This document shows positions 1-7,437 of a stretch of 9,913 nt of DNA, piece by piece (the first letter of the stretch is position 1; each line of letters opens with the position of its first letter). The stretch covers positions 1 to 9,913 of the forward strand of contig JAIHVJ010000059.1 in assembly GCA_022720335.1 (NCBI GenBank), written 5' to 3'. Below the pieces are notes generated by a model that saw nothing but the letters and a program-made list of their open reading frames with translations, searched no databases and had not been told where the DNA came from. A program made the translations under genes and the position numbers. The stretch comes from Collinsella sp. GTDB taxonomy: Bacteria; Actinomycetota; Coriobacteriia; Coriobacteriales; Coriobacteriaceae.

Positions 1-624
1 AGGATCTATGCTCGGCAGAACTTCGCGCGCAACGGAAAGGGCCTCCTCATCGGGGATCCGCCGGCGTGGAAGAACCTCCATTGACCAGATGCGCCCGGCA
101 ACTTCCTCGAGATGCTCGCAATAGCAACGGGAGCCACCGACAATATCGAGCATATGGGCCGCATCACAGATGTCAAAGGGATCATAGCCCAGCTGATACG
201 CCTTATAGCTTGACCAGCGGTACGCATCGAGCGAGTCAAGCGCACCCTTCACGGGATTGAGATGAATATAGTCGAGCAGCTGCACCGCCTGCGTGTCCGA
301 CTCAACCGCGACCCGCGAATAGCGATTGTCAAACAGATGTCCCGTTCTCCCCGTTTTTCCATTGAAATACTTAGCATATGCCGTCAGCGCGCACTGCATT
401 GCCTTTGAAAGGTTGTCAAATGGGTCATCAACCATCAAATGGAAGTGATTGTCCATAAGGCACCAAGCCAACACCGCCACTTCATGGCGCGCAAACCTGT
501 CCGAGATATCCGATAAGAAACGATAACGGTCGGAGTCATCTTCAAAAATAATCTGTTTGGAGTTGCCGCGGTCAAAGACGTGGTAATAGCCGGTGATCGA
601 AACGGGGCGGGCGCATCGGGGCAT
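1..624 (-). CDS. RAYT-type Y1/HUH transposase (REP-associated), 3' end outside the window
   Basis: The reading frame is open from an ATG at 624 to the left edge, giving 208 visible residues with no stop, so the C-terminus is missing. The protein has the hallmarks of the Y1 transposase family (IS200-like, PF01797): an N-terminal GYYHVFDRGN strand (residues 12-21), the HUH metal-binding motif inside LMDNHFHLMV (His60, His62), and the YIHLNPVKG helix (119-127) whose Tyr119 is the likely nucleophile, followed by YRWSSYKAY (135-143). Family members cut and join single-stranded DNA, and domesticated RAYTs are thought to move REP palindromes. No IS ends are visible, and the gene is a single copy here, so a domesticated RAYT is more likely than an active IS. 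GGAG at 630-633 is five bases from the ATG. The gene is visibly less GC-biased at third positions than adhE, which hints at a different history. Family assignment is firm; mobility is inferred. Confidence 0.88.
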   Translation of the reverse strand, partial: MPRCARPVSITGYYHVFDRGNSKQIIFEDDSDRYRFLSDISDRFARHEVAVLAWCLMDNHFHLMVDDPFDNLSKAMQCALTAYAKYFNGKTGRTGHLFDNRYSRVAVESDTQAVQLLDYIHLNPVKGALDSLDAYRWSSYKAYQLGYDPFDICDAAHMLDIVGGSRCYCEHLEEVAGRIWSMEVLPRRRIPDEEALSVAREVLPSIDP

Positions 625-669
625 AATCTCTCCTTTCAAAACTGTTCAGGCAACACCTAAAAGGAGAGA
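625..669 (-). promoter_or_regulatory. 5'-UTR hairpin sequestering the transposase ribosome binding site
   Basis: Read on the minus strand, the leader contains TCTCTCCTTT (669-660) and its perfect complement AAAGGAGAGA (636-627). The second arm is the Shine-Dalgarno sequence of the transposase. Inside the 10-bp stem, pairing can continue through four pairs (three G-U) and then a TGTT/AACA stem (655-652 with 646-643) around a five-base loop, leaving a two-base bulge. A transcript starting upstream of 669 should therefore fold its ribosome binding site into a long hairpin. Pairing is seen directly; repression of translation is inferred. Confidence 0.6.
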
Positions 670-756
670 AGCAACGCGAAATGCTGAGCCTGCAACCTAT
701 TTATATCCAATAAGCGGCAATAACAGGCCCAGAACGGCAAAATGGCAAAACGATGT

Positions 757-790
757 CTGTCCCAAATAAGCCTGTCCCCAACGAGCGGGG
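757..790. repeat. doubled CTGTCCC motif next to the transposase, possible REP-like element
   Basis: CTGTCCC occurs at 757-763 and again within CCTGTCCCC at 771-779, spaced 15 bases start to start, and is followed by a short CCCC/GGGG pair (776-779 with 787-790). Read on the minus strand this gives GGGGACAGG then GGGACAGAC separated by a CTTATTT spacer. From memory, GGGACAG-type repeats accompany Y1 transposase genes in several bacterial genomes. Whether this is a genomic repeat cannot be decided from one copy in one window. Confidence 0.35.
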
Positions 791-816
791 CGGAAGAGCA
801 GGCAAATAGTTTTAGT

Positions 817-846
817 TAAAACGTTTCAGTTTATTGAAGCGTTTTA
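817..846. promoter_or_regulatory. paired inverted operator-like sites upstream of adhE
   Basis: TAAAACGTTTCA (817-828) and TGAAGCGTTTTA (835-846) are reverse complements of each other with one mismatch, separated by six bases. Each copy is itself a near-palindrome around a central CG, with consensus TGAAACGTTTTA, and the first contains the perfect 8-mer AAACGTTT. Central-CG palindromes of this kind are typical of LacI/GalR-family operators, including CcpA-like sites. The centres lie 18 bases apart and about 64 and 82 bases upstream of the predicted adhE start of transcription, on roughly one helical face and a half. GTTTTAGT also recurs as a direct repeat at 809-816 and 841-848. The symmetry is seen directly; the regulator is not known. 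Confidence 0.5.
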
Positions 847-889
847 GTGTGCCTTTTAAAGGAATCTGACCGTTCGCCGAATAATTTCT

Positions 890-898
890 TGCTATCAT
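890..898 (+). promoter_or_regulatory. extended -10 promoter of adhE
   Basis: TG, one base, then TATCAT (893-898) matches an extended -10 element with five of six bases of the TATAAT hexamer. No good -35 stands at the expected 16-18 base spacing; the nearest candidate is CTGACC at 867-872, 20 bases away. An extended -10, or activation from the upstream operators, could make up for this. Transcription would begin near 905 and leave a leader of about 34 bases. Confidence 0.45.
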
Positions 899-926
899 GC
901 AAGGCGTAGGGTAAATCTCCGATCGC

Positions 927-932
927 AAGGAG
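927..932 (+). promoter_or_regulatory. adhE ribosome binding site
   Basis: AAGGAG lies six bases before the ATG at 939 and fixes that start. TCTCC at 916-920 can pair with GGAGA at 929-933 across an eight-base loop, so the site may be weakly folded. Confidence 0.75.
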
Positions 933-938
933 ACACAA

Positions 939-3587
939 ATGGTGAAAAAGTCACCGGAAAACACTACTCCCGCAATTGTGGACAACGTAGAGGCGCTTGA
1001 GGCTAAGCTCGCTCAGATGCGAGAGGCCCAGGCGCTTTTTGCTACGTACACGCAGGAGCAGGTCGACAAGATCTTCTATGAGGCCGCCATGGCCGCCAAC
1101 AAGGCTCGTATCCCGTTGGCGAAGATGGCCATCGAGGAGACCGGCCGCGGCGTTCTTGAGGACAAGGTCATCAAGAACCACTACGCCGCAGAGTACATCT
1201 ATAACGCTTACAAGAACACCAAGACCTGTGGTGTCCTGGAGCGCGACGAGGCTTACGGCATCACCAAGATCGCCGAGCCCATCGGCATCGTGGGCGCCGT
1301 CATCCCGACGACCAACCCCACCTCCACCGCGATCTTCAAGACGCTGATCAGCCTGAAGACCCGCAACGCCATCATCATCTCCCCGCACCCGGCTGCCGCC
1401 AAGTGCACCATCGCCGCCGCCAAGCTCGTGCTTGACGCCGCCGTCAAGGCCGGCGCCCCCGAGGGCATCATCGGCTGGGTCGATGTCCCCTCCATCGAGC
1501 TGACCAACATGGTCATGCGCGACGTCGACATCATCCTCGCCACCGGTGGCCCGGGCATGGTCAAGGCCGCCTACTCCTCGGGCAAGCCCGCCCTGGGCGT
1601 TGGCGCCGGTAACACCCCGGTCGTCATCGACGACACCGCCGACGTGCTGCTCGCCGTCAACTCCATCATCCACTCCAAGACCTTCGACAACGGCATGATC
1701 TGCGCTTCCGAGCAGTCCGTGACCGTCATCGACACCATCTATGACCAGGTCAAGGCCGAGTTCCAGAAGCGCGGCTGCTACTTCGTCAAGCAGGGTGCCG
1801 AGATGGAGGCCCTGCGTGCCGCCATGTTCAAGAACGGCGCCCTCGATCACCGCATCCCCGGCATGGCTGCCGCCAAGATCGCCGAGCTCGCCGGCATCGA
1901 GGTTCCCGCCAAGACCAAGATCCTGATCGCCGAGGTCACCTCCACCGACCCCGCCAAGGAGGAGTTCTCCCACGAGAAGCTCTCCCCGGTCCTGGCCATG
2001 TATCACGCCAAGGACTTCCAGGAGGCCGTCGACAAGGCCGAGCACCTGGTGCTCGCCGGTGGCCCGGGCCACACCGCCTCTCTGTACGTGCACCCCGCCC
2101 AGGCCGAGAAGATCAGCCTGTTCGAGCACGTCATGAAGGCCTGCCGTATCGTCATCAACACCCCGTCCTCGCACGGTGGCATCGGTGACCTGTACAACTT
2201 TGGCATGAAGCCGTCTCTGACCCTGGGCTGCGGCTCCTGGGGCGGCAACTCCGTCTCCGAGAACGTTGGGGTGAAGCACTTGATCAACGTTAAGACTGTG
2301 GCCGAGCGCCGTGAGAACATGCTGTGGTTCCGCGCTCCCGAGAAGGTCTACTTCAAGAAGGGTTCCACGCCCGTCGCCCTCGACGAGCTGGGCAACGTCA
2401 TGGGCAAGAAGCGCGCCTTCATCGTTACCGACCAGTTCCTCTTCAAGAATGGCAACACCCGCGCCATCGAGGCCAAGCTCGACGAGATGGGCATCGCCCA
2501 CGACTGCTTCTACGACGTCGAGCCCGATCCGTCGCTGCAGTGCGCACGTCGCGGCGCCAAGCAGATGGCTCTCTTTGAGCCGGACGTCATCATCGCCGTC
2601 GGCGGTGGCTCCGCTATGGACGCCGGCAAGATCATGTGGATGATGTACGAGCACCCCGAGTGCAAGTTTGAGGACATGGCCATGGACTTCATGGACATCC
2701 GCAAGCGTATCTTCACCTTCCCCGAGATGGGCAAGAAGGCCTACTTCGTCGCCGTCCCGACCTCCTCGGGTACCGGCTCCGAGTGCACGCCGTTCGCCAT
2801 CATCACCGACAAGGAGACCGGCATCAAGTGGCCGCTCGCCGACTACGCGCTGCTCCCCAACATGGCTATCGTCGACGCCGACAACTGCATGACCGCCCCG
2901 CGCGGCCTGACCGCTGCCTCCGGCATCGACGTCATGACCCACGCCATCGAGTCCTACGTCTCCATCATGGCTTCCGACTACACCAAGGGCCTCTCCGAGC
3001 GCGCTGCCAAGCTCGTCTTTGAGAACCTGCCCTCCAGCTTCACGAACGGCGCCAAGGACCCGCACGCCCGCGAGGAGATGCACAACGCCTCCTGCATGGC
3101 CGGTATGGCCTTCGCCAACGCCTTCCTGGGCCTCAACCACTCCATGGCTCACAAGCTCGGCGCTTTCCATCACCTGCCCCACGGCATCGCTAACGCCGTC
3201 ATCCTGACCCGCGTCATGCGCTACAACGCCGCCGAGGCTCCCGTCAAGATGGGTACCTTCTCCCAGTATCCTTACCCCAACGCGCTGCACAACTACGCCG
3301 AGATGGCCAAGTACTGCGGCATCGAGGGCAAGGACGACAAGGAGGTCTTCGAGAACTTCATCACGAAGCTCGAGGAGCTCAAGGACTTCATCGGTGTCAA
3401 GAAGACCATCGCCGATTACGGTGTTGACGAGCAGTACTTCCTCGACACCCTCGACGAGATGACCGAGCAGGCATTCAACGACCAGTGCACCGGCGCTAAC
3501 CCGCGCTACCCGCTCATGAGCGAGATCAAGGAGCTCTACCTGGACGCCTACTACGGCCGCGAGCCCCAGGACTACGCCGTCTGCTAG
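939..3587 (+). CDS. adhE: bifunctional acetaldehyde-CoA dehydrogenase / alcohol dehydrogenase
   Basis: The 882-residue protein is full length for AdhE (about 870-890). It reduces acetyl-CoA to acetaldehyde and then ethanol with two NADH, regenerating NAD+ in the cytoplasm during fermentation; family members assemble into spirosome filaments. The N-terminal CoA-acylating aldehyde dehydrogenase domain (about 30-445) carries GVGAGNTPVVID (220-231) and the catalytic Cys255 in NGMICASEQS. A linker (about 443-460) leads to the iron-dependent alcohol dehydrogenase domain (about 462-870), with the NAD-binding GGGS (555-558) and metal ligands Asp664, His668, His734 and His748 in the usual D-x3-H and H-x13-H spacing. 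All catalytic residues are present. Codon use is extremely biased to C-ending codons, GAG and AAG, which suggests very high expression. The start is set by AAGGAG at 927-932. No frameshift is seen. Confidence 0.98.
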   Translation: MVKKSPENTTPAIVDNVEALEAKLAQMREAQALFATYTQEQVDKIFYEAAMAANKARIPLAKMAIEETGRGVLEDKVIKNHYAAEYIYNAYKNTKTCGVLERDEAYGITKIAEPIGIVGAVIPTTNPTSTAIFKTLISLKTRNAIIISPHPAAAKCTIAAAKLVLDAAVKAGAPEGIIGWVDVPSIELTNMVMRDVDIILATGGPGMVKAAYSSGKPALGVGAGNTPVVIDDTADVLLAVNSIIHSKTFDNGMICASEQSVTVIDTIYDQVKAEFQKRGCYFVKQGAEMEALRAAMFKNGALDHRIPGMAAAKIAELAGIEVPAKTKILIAEVTSTDPAKEEFSHEKLSPVLAMYHAKDFQEAVDKAEHLVLAGGPGHTASLYVHPAQAEKISLFEHVMKACRIVINTPSSHGGIGDLYNFGMKPSLTLGCGSWGGNSVSENVGVKHLINVKTVAERRENMLWFRAPEKVYFKKGSTPVALDELGNVMGKKRAFIVTDQFLFKNGNTRAIEAKLDEMGIAHDCFYDVEPDPSLQCARRGAKQMALFEPDVIIAVGGGSAMDAGKIMWMMYEHPECKFEDMAMDFMDIRKRIFTFPEMGKKAYFVAVPTSSGTGSECTPFAIITDKETGIKWPLADYALLPNMAIVDADNCMTAPRGLTAASGIDVMTHAIESYVSIMASDYTKGLSERAAKLVFENLPSSFTNGAKDPHAREEMHNASCMAGMAFANAFLGLNHSMAHKLGAFHHLPHGIANAVILTRVMRYNAAEAPVKMGTFSQYPYPNALHNYAEMAKYCGIEGKDDKEVFENFITKLEELKDFIGVKKTIADYGVDEQYFLDTLDEMTEQAFNDQCTGANPRYPLMSEIKELYLDAYYGREPQDYAVC

Positions 3588-3606
3588 TTTTTAGCACGGT
3601 TTTTTG

Positions 3607-3643
3607 CGGCGGGGGTGCACGGGTGTTTCACACACCCCCGCCG
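3607..3643 (+). terminator. strong GC hairpin after adhE, without a U-tract
   Basis: CGGCGGGGGTG (3607-3617) pairs perfectly with CACCCCCGCCG (3633-3643), an 11-bp stem around a 15-base loop, starting 19 bases after the adhE stop. The bases after it (TCGCTTCTATCG) do not form a U-run; the T-run lies before the stem. It could end part of adhE transcription, act as an attenuator before the next gene, or protect the adhE mRNA 3' end from exonucleases. The stem is seen; its function is inferred. Confidence 0.55.
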
Positions 3644-3676
3644 TCGCTTCTATCGCATCGTTGAAAGGATGCAACC

Positions 3677-4441
3677 ATGCTGCTACCCGATTCCAAGACC
3701 GAGCTCGTCCGCCGTGGCAACAAGGTCGTTTACGACCTGGGCGACAAGATCGTCAAGGTCTTTAACGAGACCAAGCCTGTCTCCGACGTGTTCAACGAGG
3801 CTTTGAATCTTGCCCGCATCAATGAGTGCGGCATCCGCAGCCCCAAGGCTCTCGAGGTTTCCCAGCTCGAGAACGCCAACGGCTGGGCGCTCGTGACCGA
3901 GAAGGTTCCGGGCACCACCCTTGCCGAGAAGATGACTGCCGAGCCCCAGCGCTTTGGTGAGTACCTCGAGATGTTCGTCGACCTCCAGATCGAGATCCAC
4001 GGCTACACCTCCCCGCTGCTCAACCGTCAGCGCGACAAGTTCGCCCGCATGATCGACAGCCTTGATCAGCTCAATGCCACCACGCGCTACAACCTTCAGG
4101 AGCGTCTGGACGGCATGACCAAGGAGTTCAAGGTCTGCCACGGCGACTTCAACCCCTCCAACGTCATCGTCGGCGACGACGGCCAGCTCTATGTGTGCGA
4201 CTGGGCACACGCCACCCAGGGCTCCCCTGCTGCCGACGTTGCCACCACCTACCTGCTCTTTGCCCTCAACAGCAAGGACCAGGCCGAGGCCTACCTGGAG
4301 CTCTACTGCGACCGTGCCGACATGCCCATGCAGGTCGTGCGTCAGTGGACGAGCATCGTCGCCGCTTCCGAGCTCGCTCGTAAGCGCAACGTGAACGATG
4401 AGTTCCTGAAGAACTGGATCGACGTCGTCGATTATCAGTAA
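3677..4441 (+). CDS. APH-like phosphotransferase of unknown substrate
   Basis: The 254-residue product is a small kinase-fold protein of the aminoglycoside/choline phosphotransferase superfamily (APH, PF01636), resembling the group described as TIGR02172. Lys27 in the N-lobe strand KIVKVF is a candidate ATP-binding lysine, VTEKVPG (73-79) is the hinge-like segment, and the C-lobe has the catalytic loop CHGDFNPSN (His155, Asp157, Asn162) and the Mg-binding CDWAHA (Asp175). These residues suggest an active ATP-dependent kinase on a small molecule. Family members include antibiotic kinases, but nothing here points to resistance, and most housekeeping-like paralogues have no known substrate. GAAAGGA at 3663-3669, seven bases before the ATG, supports the start. 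It lies 89 bases after adhE on the same strand, past a GC hairpin, and shares adhE's codon bias to a lesser degree. The next element downstream is a terminator. Family is confident; substrate unknown. Confidence 0.87.
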   Translation: MLLPDSKTELVRRGNKVVYDLGDKIVKVFNETKPVSDVFNEALNLARINECGIRSPKALEVSQLENANGWALVTEKVPGTTLAEKMTAEPQRFGEYLEMFVDLQIEIHGYTSPLLNRQRDKFARMIDSLDQLNATTRYNLQERLDGMTKEFKVCHGDFNPSNVIVGDDGQLYVCDWAHATQGSPAADVATTYLLFALNSKDQAEAYLELYCDRADMPMQVVRQWTSIVAASELARKRNVNDEFLKNWIDVVDYQ

Positions 4442-4474
4442 TATCTGAGCGATTTATTTCGCATCGGAGGCATA

Positions 4475-4543
4475 ATGGAAAACCCCGCAGCTCGCATGGG
4501 CTGTGGGGTTTTCCTTTTAGATATCGAGGATGCTACAAGATAA
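4475..4543 (+). CDS. possible 22-codon small ORF across a terminator
   Basis: An ATG at 4475 follows GGAGG (4466-4470) by four bases and opens a 22-residue frame, MENPAARMGCGVFLLDIEDA followed by two more residues, ending at TAA 4541-4543. The spacing is tighter than usual. The first 15 codons are also the arms and U-tract of the terminator hairpin at 4477-4518, so the sequence is constrained as a hairpin and most transcripts should end inside the frame. It has no recognisable motif, membrane segment or homologue known to me. A chance ORF is the more likely explanation, but the well-placed GGAGG is worth recording. Confidence 0.2.
   Translation: MENPAARMGCGVFLLDIEDATR
4477..4518 (+). terminator. 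Rho-independent terminator of the adhE / kinase unit
   Basis: A 15-bp stem is formed by 4477-4491 (GGAAAACCCCGCAGC) and 4500-4514, with one G-U pair and an eight-base loop, followed by TTTT (4515-4518). The A-run and T-run flanking the GC core make it able to work in both directions, so it may also catch read-through from proS. Confidence 0.85.
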
Positions 4544-4545
4544 TA

Positions 4546-4589
4546 GGACGGCCCCGCATCTCCCCGATTGGAGAAATGCGGGGCCGTCC
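4546..4589 (-). terminator. hairpin terminator downstream of proS
   Basis: GGACGGCCCCGCAT (4546-4559) pairs perfectly with 4576-4589, a 14-bp stem. An inner CTCC/GGAG stem (4560-4563 with 4570-4573) extends it past a two-base bulge to a six-base loop. Read on the minus strand it starts 30 bases after the proS stop and is followed by TATTATCTT, a broken U-tract. It is best assigned to the dxr-rseP-ispG-proS operon, with weaker action possible on the plus strand. Confidence 0.75.
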
Positions 4590-4619
4590 CACATATCGAA
4601 CTACAAGCGAAATCGTCGA

Positions 4620-6341
<1,722 letters not shown>

Positions 6342-7424
6342 TTATTTCTCCTCAATAAGCTTGTCGACCTCTGCCATAAGCGCGTCGACAATTTGGTCCT
6401 CAGCTACTTTACCAATGATCTGGCCATGCGAAAAGAGCAAGGCCTGACCACGTCCGCAAGCAACGCCCAGGTCGGCATCAGAAGCCTCGCCGGGGCCATT
6501 AACGGCACATCCCATAACGGCAATCGAAAGCGGCGCGGTATAGTTCTTAAGCCGCTCGGTTACTTCCTCGGCAATGGGAATAAGGTTAACCTGGCAGCGG
6601 GCGCACGTGGGGCACGAGACAATCTCGGGGCCACGGCGACGCAGGCCCAACGACTGCAGAATACCCCAGGCAACCGGCGGCTCCTCAACCGGATCGGCTG
6701 TGAGCGACACACGCATGGTGTCGCCAATGCCTTCGGAAAGCAAGATACCCAAGCCTACAGAGCTCTTGATGGTGCCCTGGAGCTTGGTCCCCGCCTCCGT
6801 CACGCCCAGGTGAAGCGGAACGTGGGGAATCTCACGCGACAGGGCTCGATAGGTATCGAGCGTCGTTTGCACGCTATGGGCCTTGGCCGAAAGCACAATG
6901 TTCGTAAAGCCGCGGTCCTCAAAGTGCTTGACGAAGCGCTCGCTCGACATCACGAGCTTTTCGGGCTGCGTGAGGTCGTCGCGCTCGGCGATATCCTGCT
7001 CAAGCGAACCAGCGTTGACACCGATGCGAATTGCGCAGCCCGCAGCACCCGCGGCATCGATGACAGCATCGACCTTGGCCCAATCGCCGATATTACCGGG
7101 ATTGATGCGGAGCTTGGCGGCACCGGCCTCCACAGCGCCAATGGCCAGCTTGTGGTTAAAGTGGATATCGGCAACGATTGGCACCGGAGACTCGGCACAG
7201 ATGGTGCGGAAACCCTCAAGCGCGGCCTCGGTGGGCACGCTCACACGCACGATATCGCAGCCAGCCTGCGCCAACGCGCACACTTGCGCAAGCGTTGCCT
7301 GGGCATCAGCGGTATCGGTGCAGGTCATGGATTGGACCACCACCGGCGCACCGCCACCGATCTGCACACCGCCCACATGCACGGGGCGCGTCAAATCGCG
7401 AGGCAAAGGATGGGATAAAGACAA
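6342..7424 (-). CDS. ispG: (E)-4-hydroxy-3-methylbut-2-enyl-diphosphate synthase, TTG start
   Basis: IspG (GcpE) carries out the penultimate MEP-pathway step, converting MEcPP to HMBPP with electrons from ferredoxin or flavodoxin. The 360-residue length is normal for the short bacterial form. The N-terminal TIM-barrel domain shows VHVGGVQIGGGAP and VQSMTCTDT (residues 15-38), ADIHFNH (95-101 region) and LRINPGNIG (105-113). The C-terminal domain has the 4Fe-4S ligands Cys271, Cys274, Cys306 and Glu313 (SCPTC and GCAVNGPGE), with spacing identical to E. coli IspG. There is no ATG near the family N-terminus. A TTG at 7424 lies eight bases after GGGGAG (7438-7433), which overlaps the upstream stop, and gives an N-terminus that matches the family. 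The frame is open further upstream but would overlap rseP and add 29 unlike residues. It sits 13 bases after rseP and zero bases before proS. Confidence 0.95.
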   Translation of the reverse strand: MSLSHPLPRDLTRPVHVGGVQIGGGAPVVVQSMTCTDTADAQATLAQVCALAQAGCDIVRVSVPTEAALEGFRTICAESPVPIVADIHFNHKLAIGAVEAGAAKLRINPGNIGDWAKVDAVIDAAGAAGCAIRIGVNAGSLEQDIAERDDLTQPEKLVMSSERFVKHFEDRGFTNIVLSAKAHSVQTTLDTYRALSREIPHVPLHLGVTEAGTKLQGTIKSSVGLGILLSEGIGDTMRVSLTADPVEEPPVAWGILQSLGLRRRGPEIVSCPTCARCQVNLIPIAEEVTERLKNYTAPLSIAVMGCAVNGPGEASDADLGVACGRGQALLFSHGQIIGKVAEDQIVDALMAEVDKLIEEK

Positions 7425-7437
7425 TCCAAACACTCCC

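Larger units (their letters stand above)
625..938. other. divergent intergenic region between the transposase and adhE
   Basis: This 314-base stretch has no convincing gene. From left to right it holds the transposase leader hairpin (625-669), a possible minus-strand -10 (TATAAA, 705-700) without a good -35, a short tandem of GGCAAAA (736-742 and 744-750), two copies of CTGTCCC (757-763 and 772-778), the two operator-like palindromes (817-828 and 835-846), an extended -10 for adhE (890-898) and the adhE Shine-Dalgarno (927-932). It is more AT-rich than the flanking genes from about 800 onward. Confidence 0.7.

Noticed and set aside
66..260. Small frames on both strands within 1-260, other than the transposase frame
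   Set aside because: They overlap the Y1 transposase coding sequence in other frames. The transposase frame carries conserved motifs and stays open to the window edge.
818..845. The inverted repeat before adhE as a transcription terminator
   Set aside because: The arms are AT-rich with only a few GC pairs, no U-run follows, and the neighbouring upstream gene is divergent, so there is no transcript to end. An operator pair fits better.
800..938. A Rex-type redox operator upstream of adhE
   Set aside because: No TTGTTAA-N4-TTAACAA-like or TTGTGAA-TTCACAA-like palindrome is present; the sites seen have a central CG.
951..3290. A 779-codon open frame antisense to adhE
   Set aside because: It is produced by adhE's extreme codon bias. 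The translation is low-complexity, rich in Gly, Val, Asp, Leu and His, with no family motif and no ribosome binding site, while the plus strand encodes a perfect AdhE.
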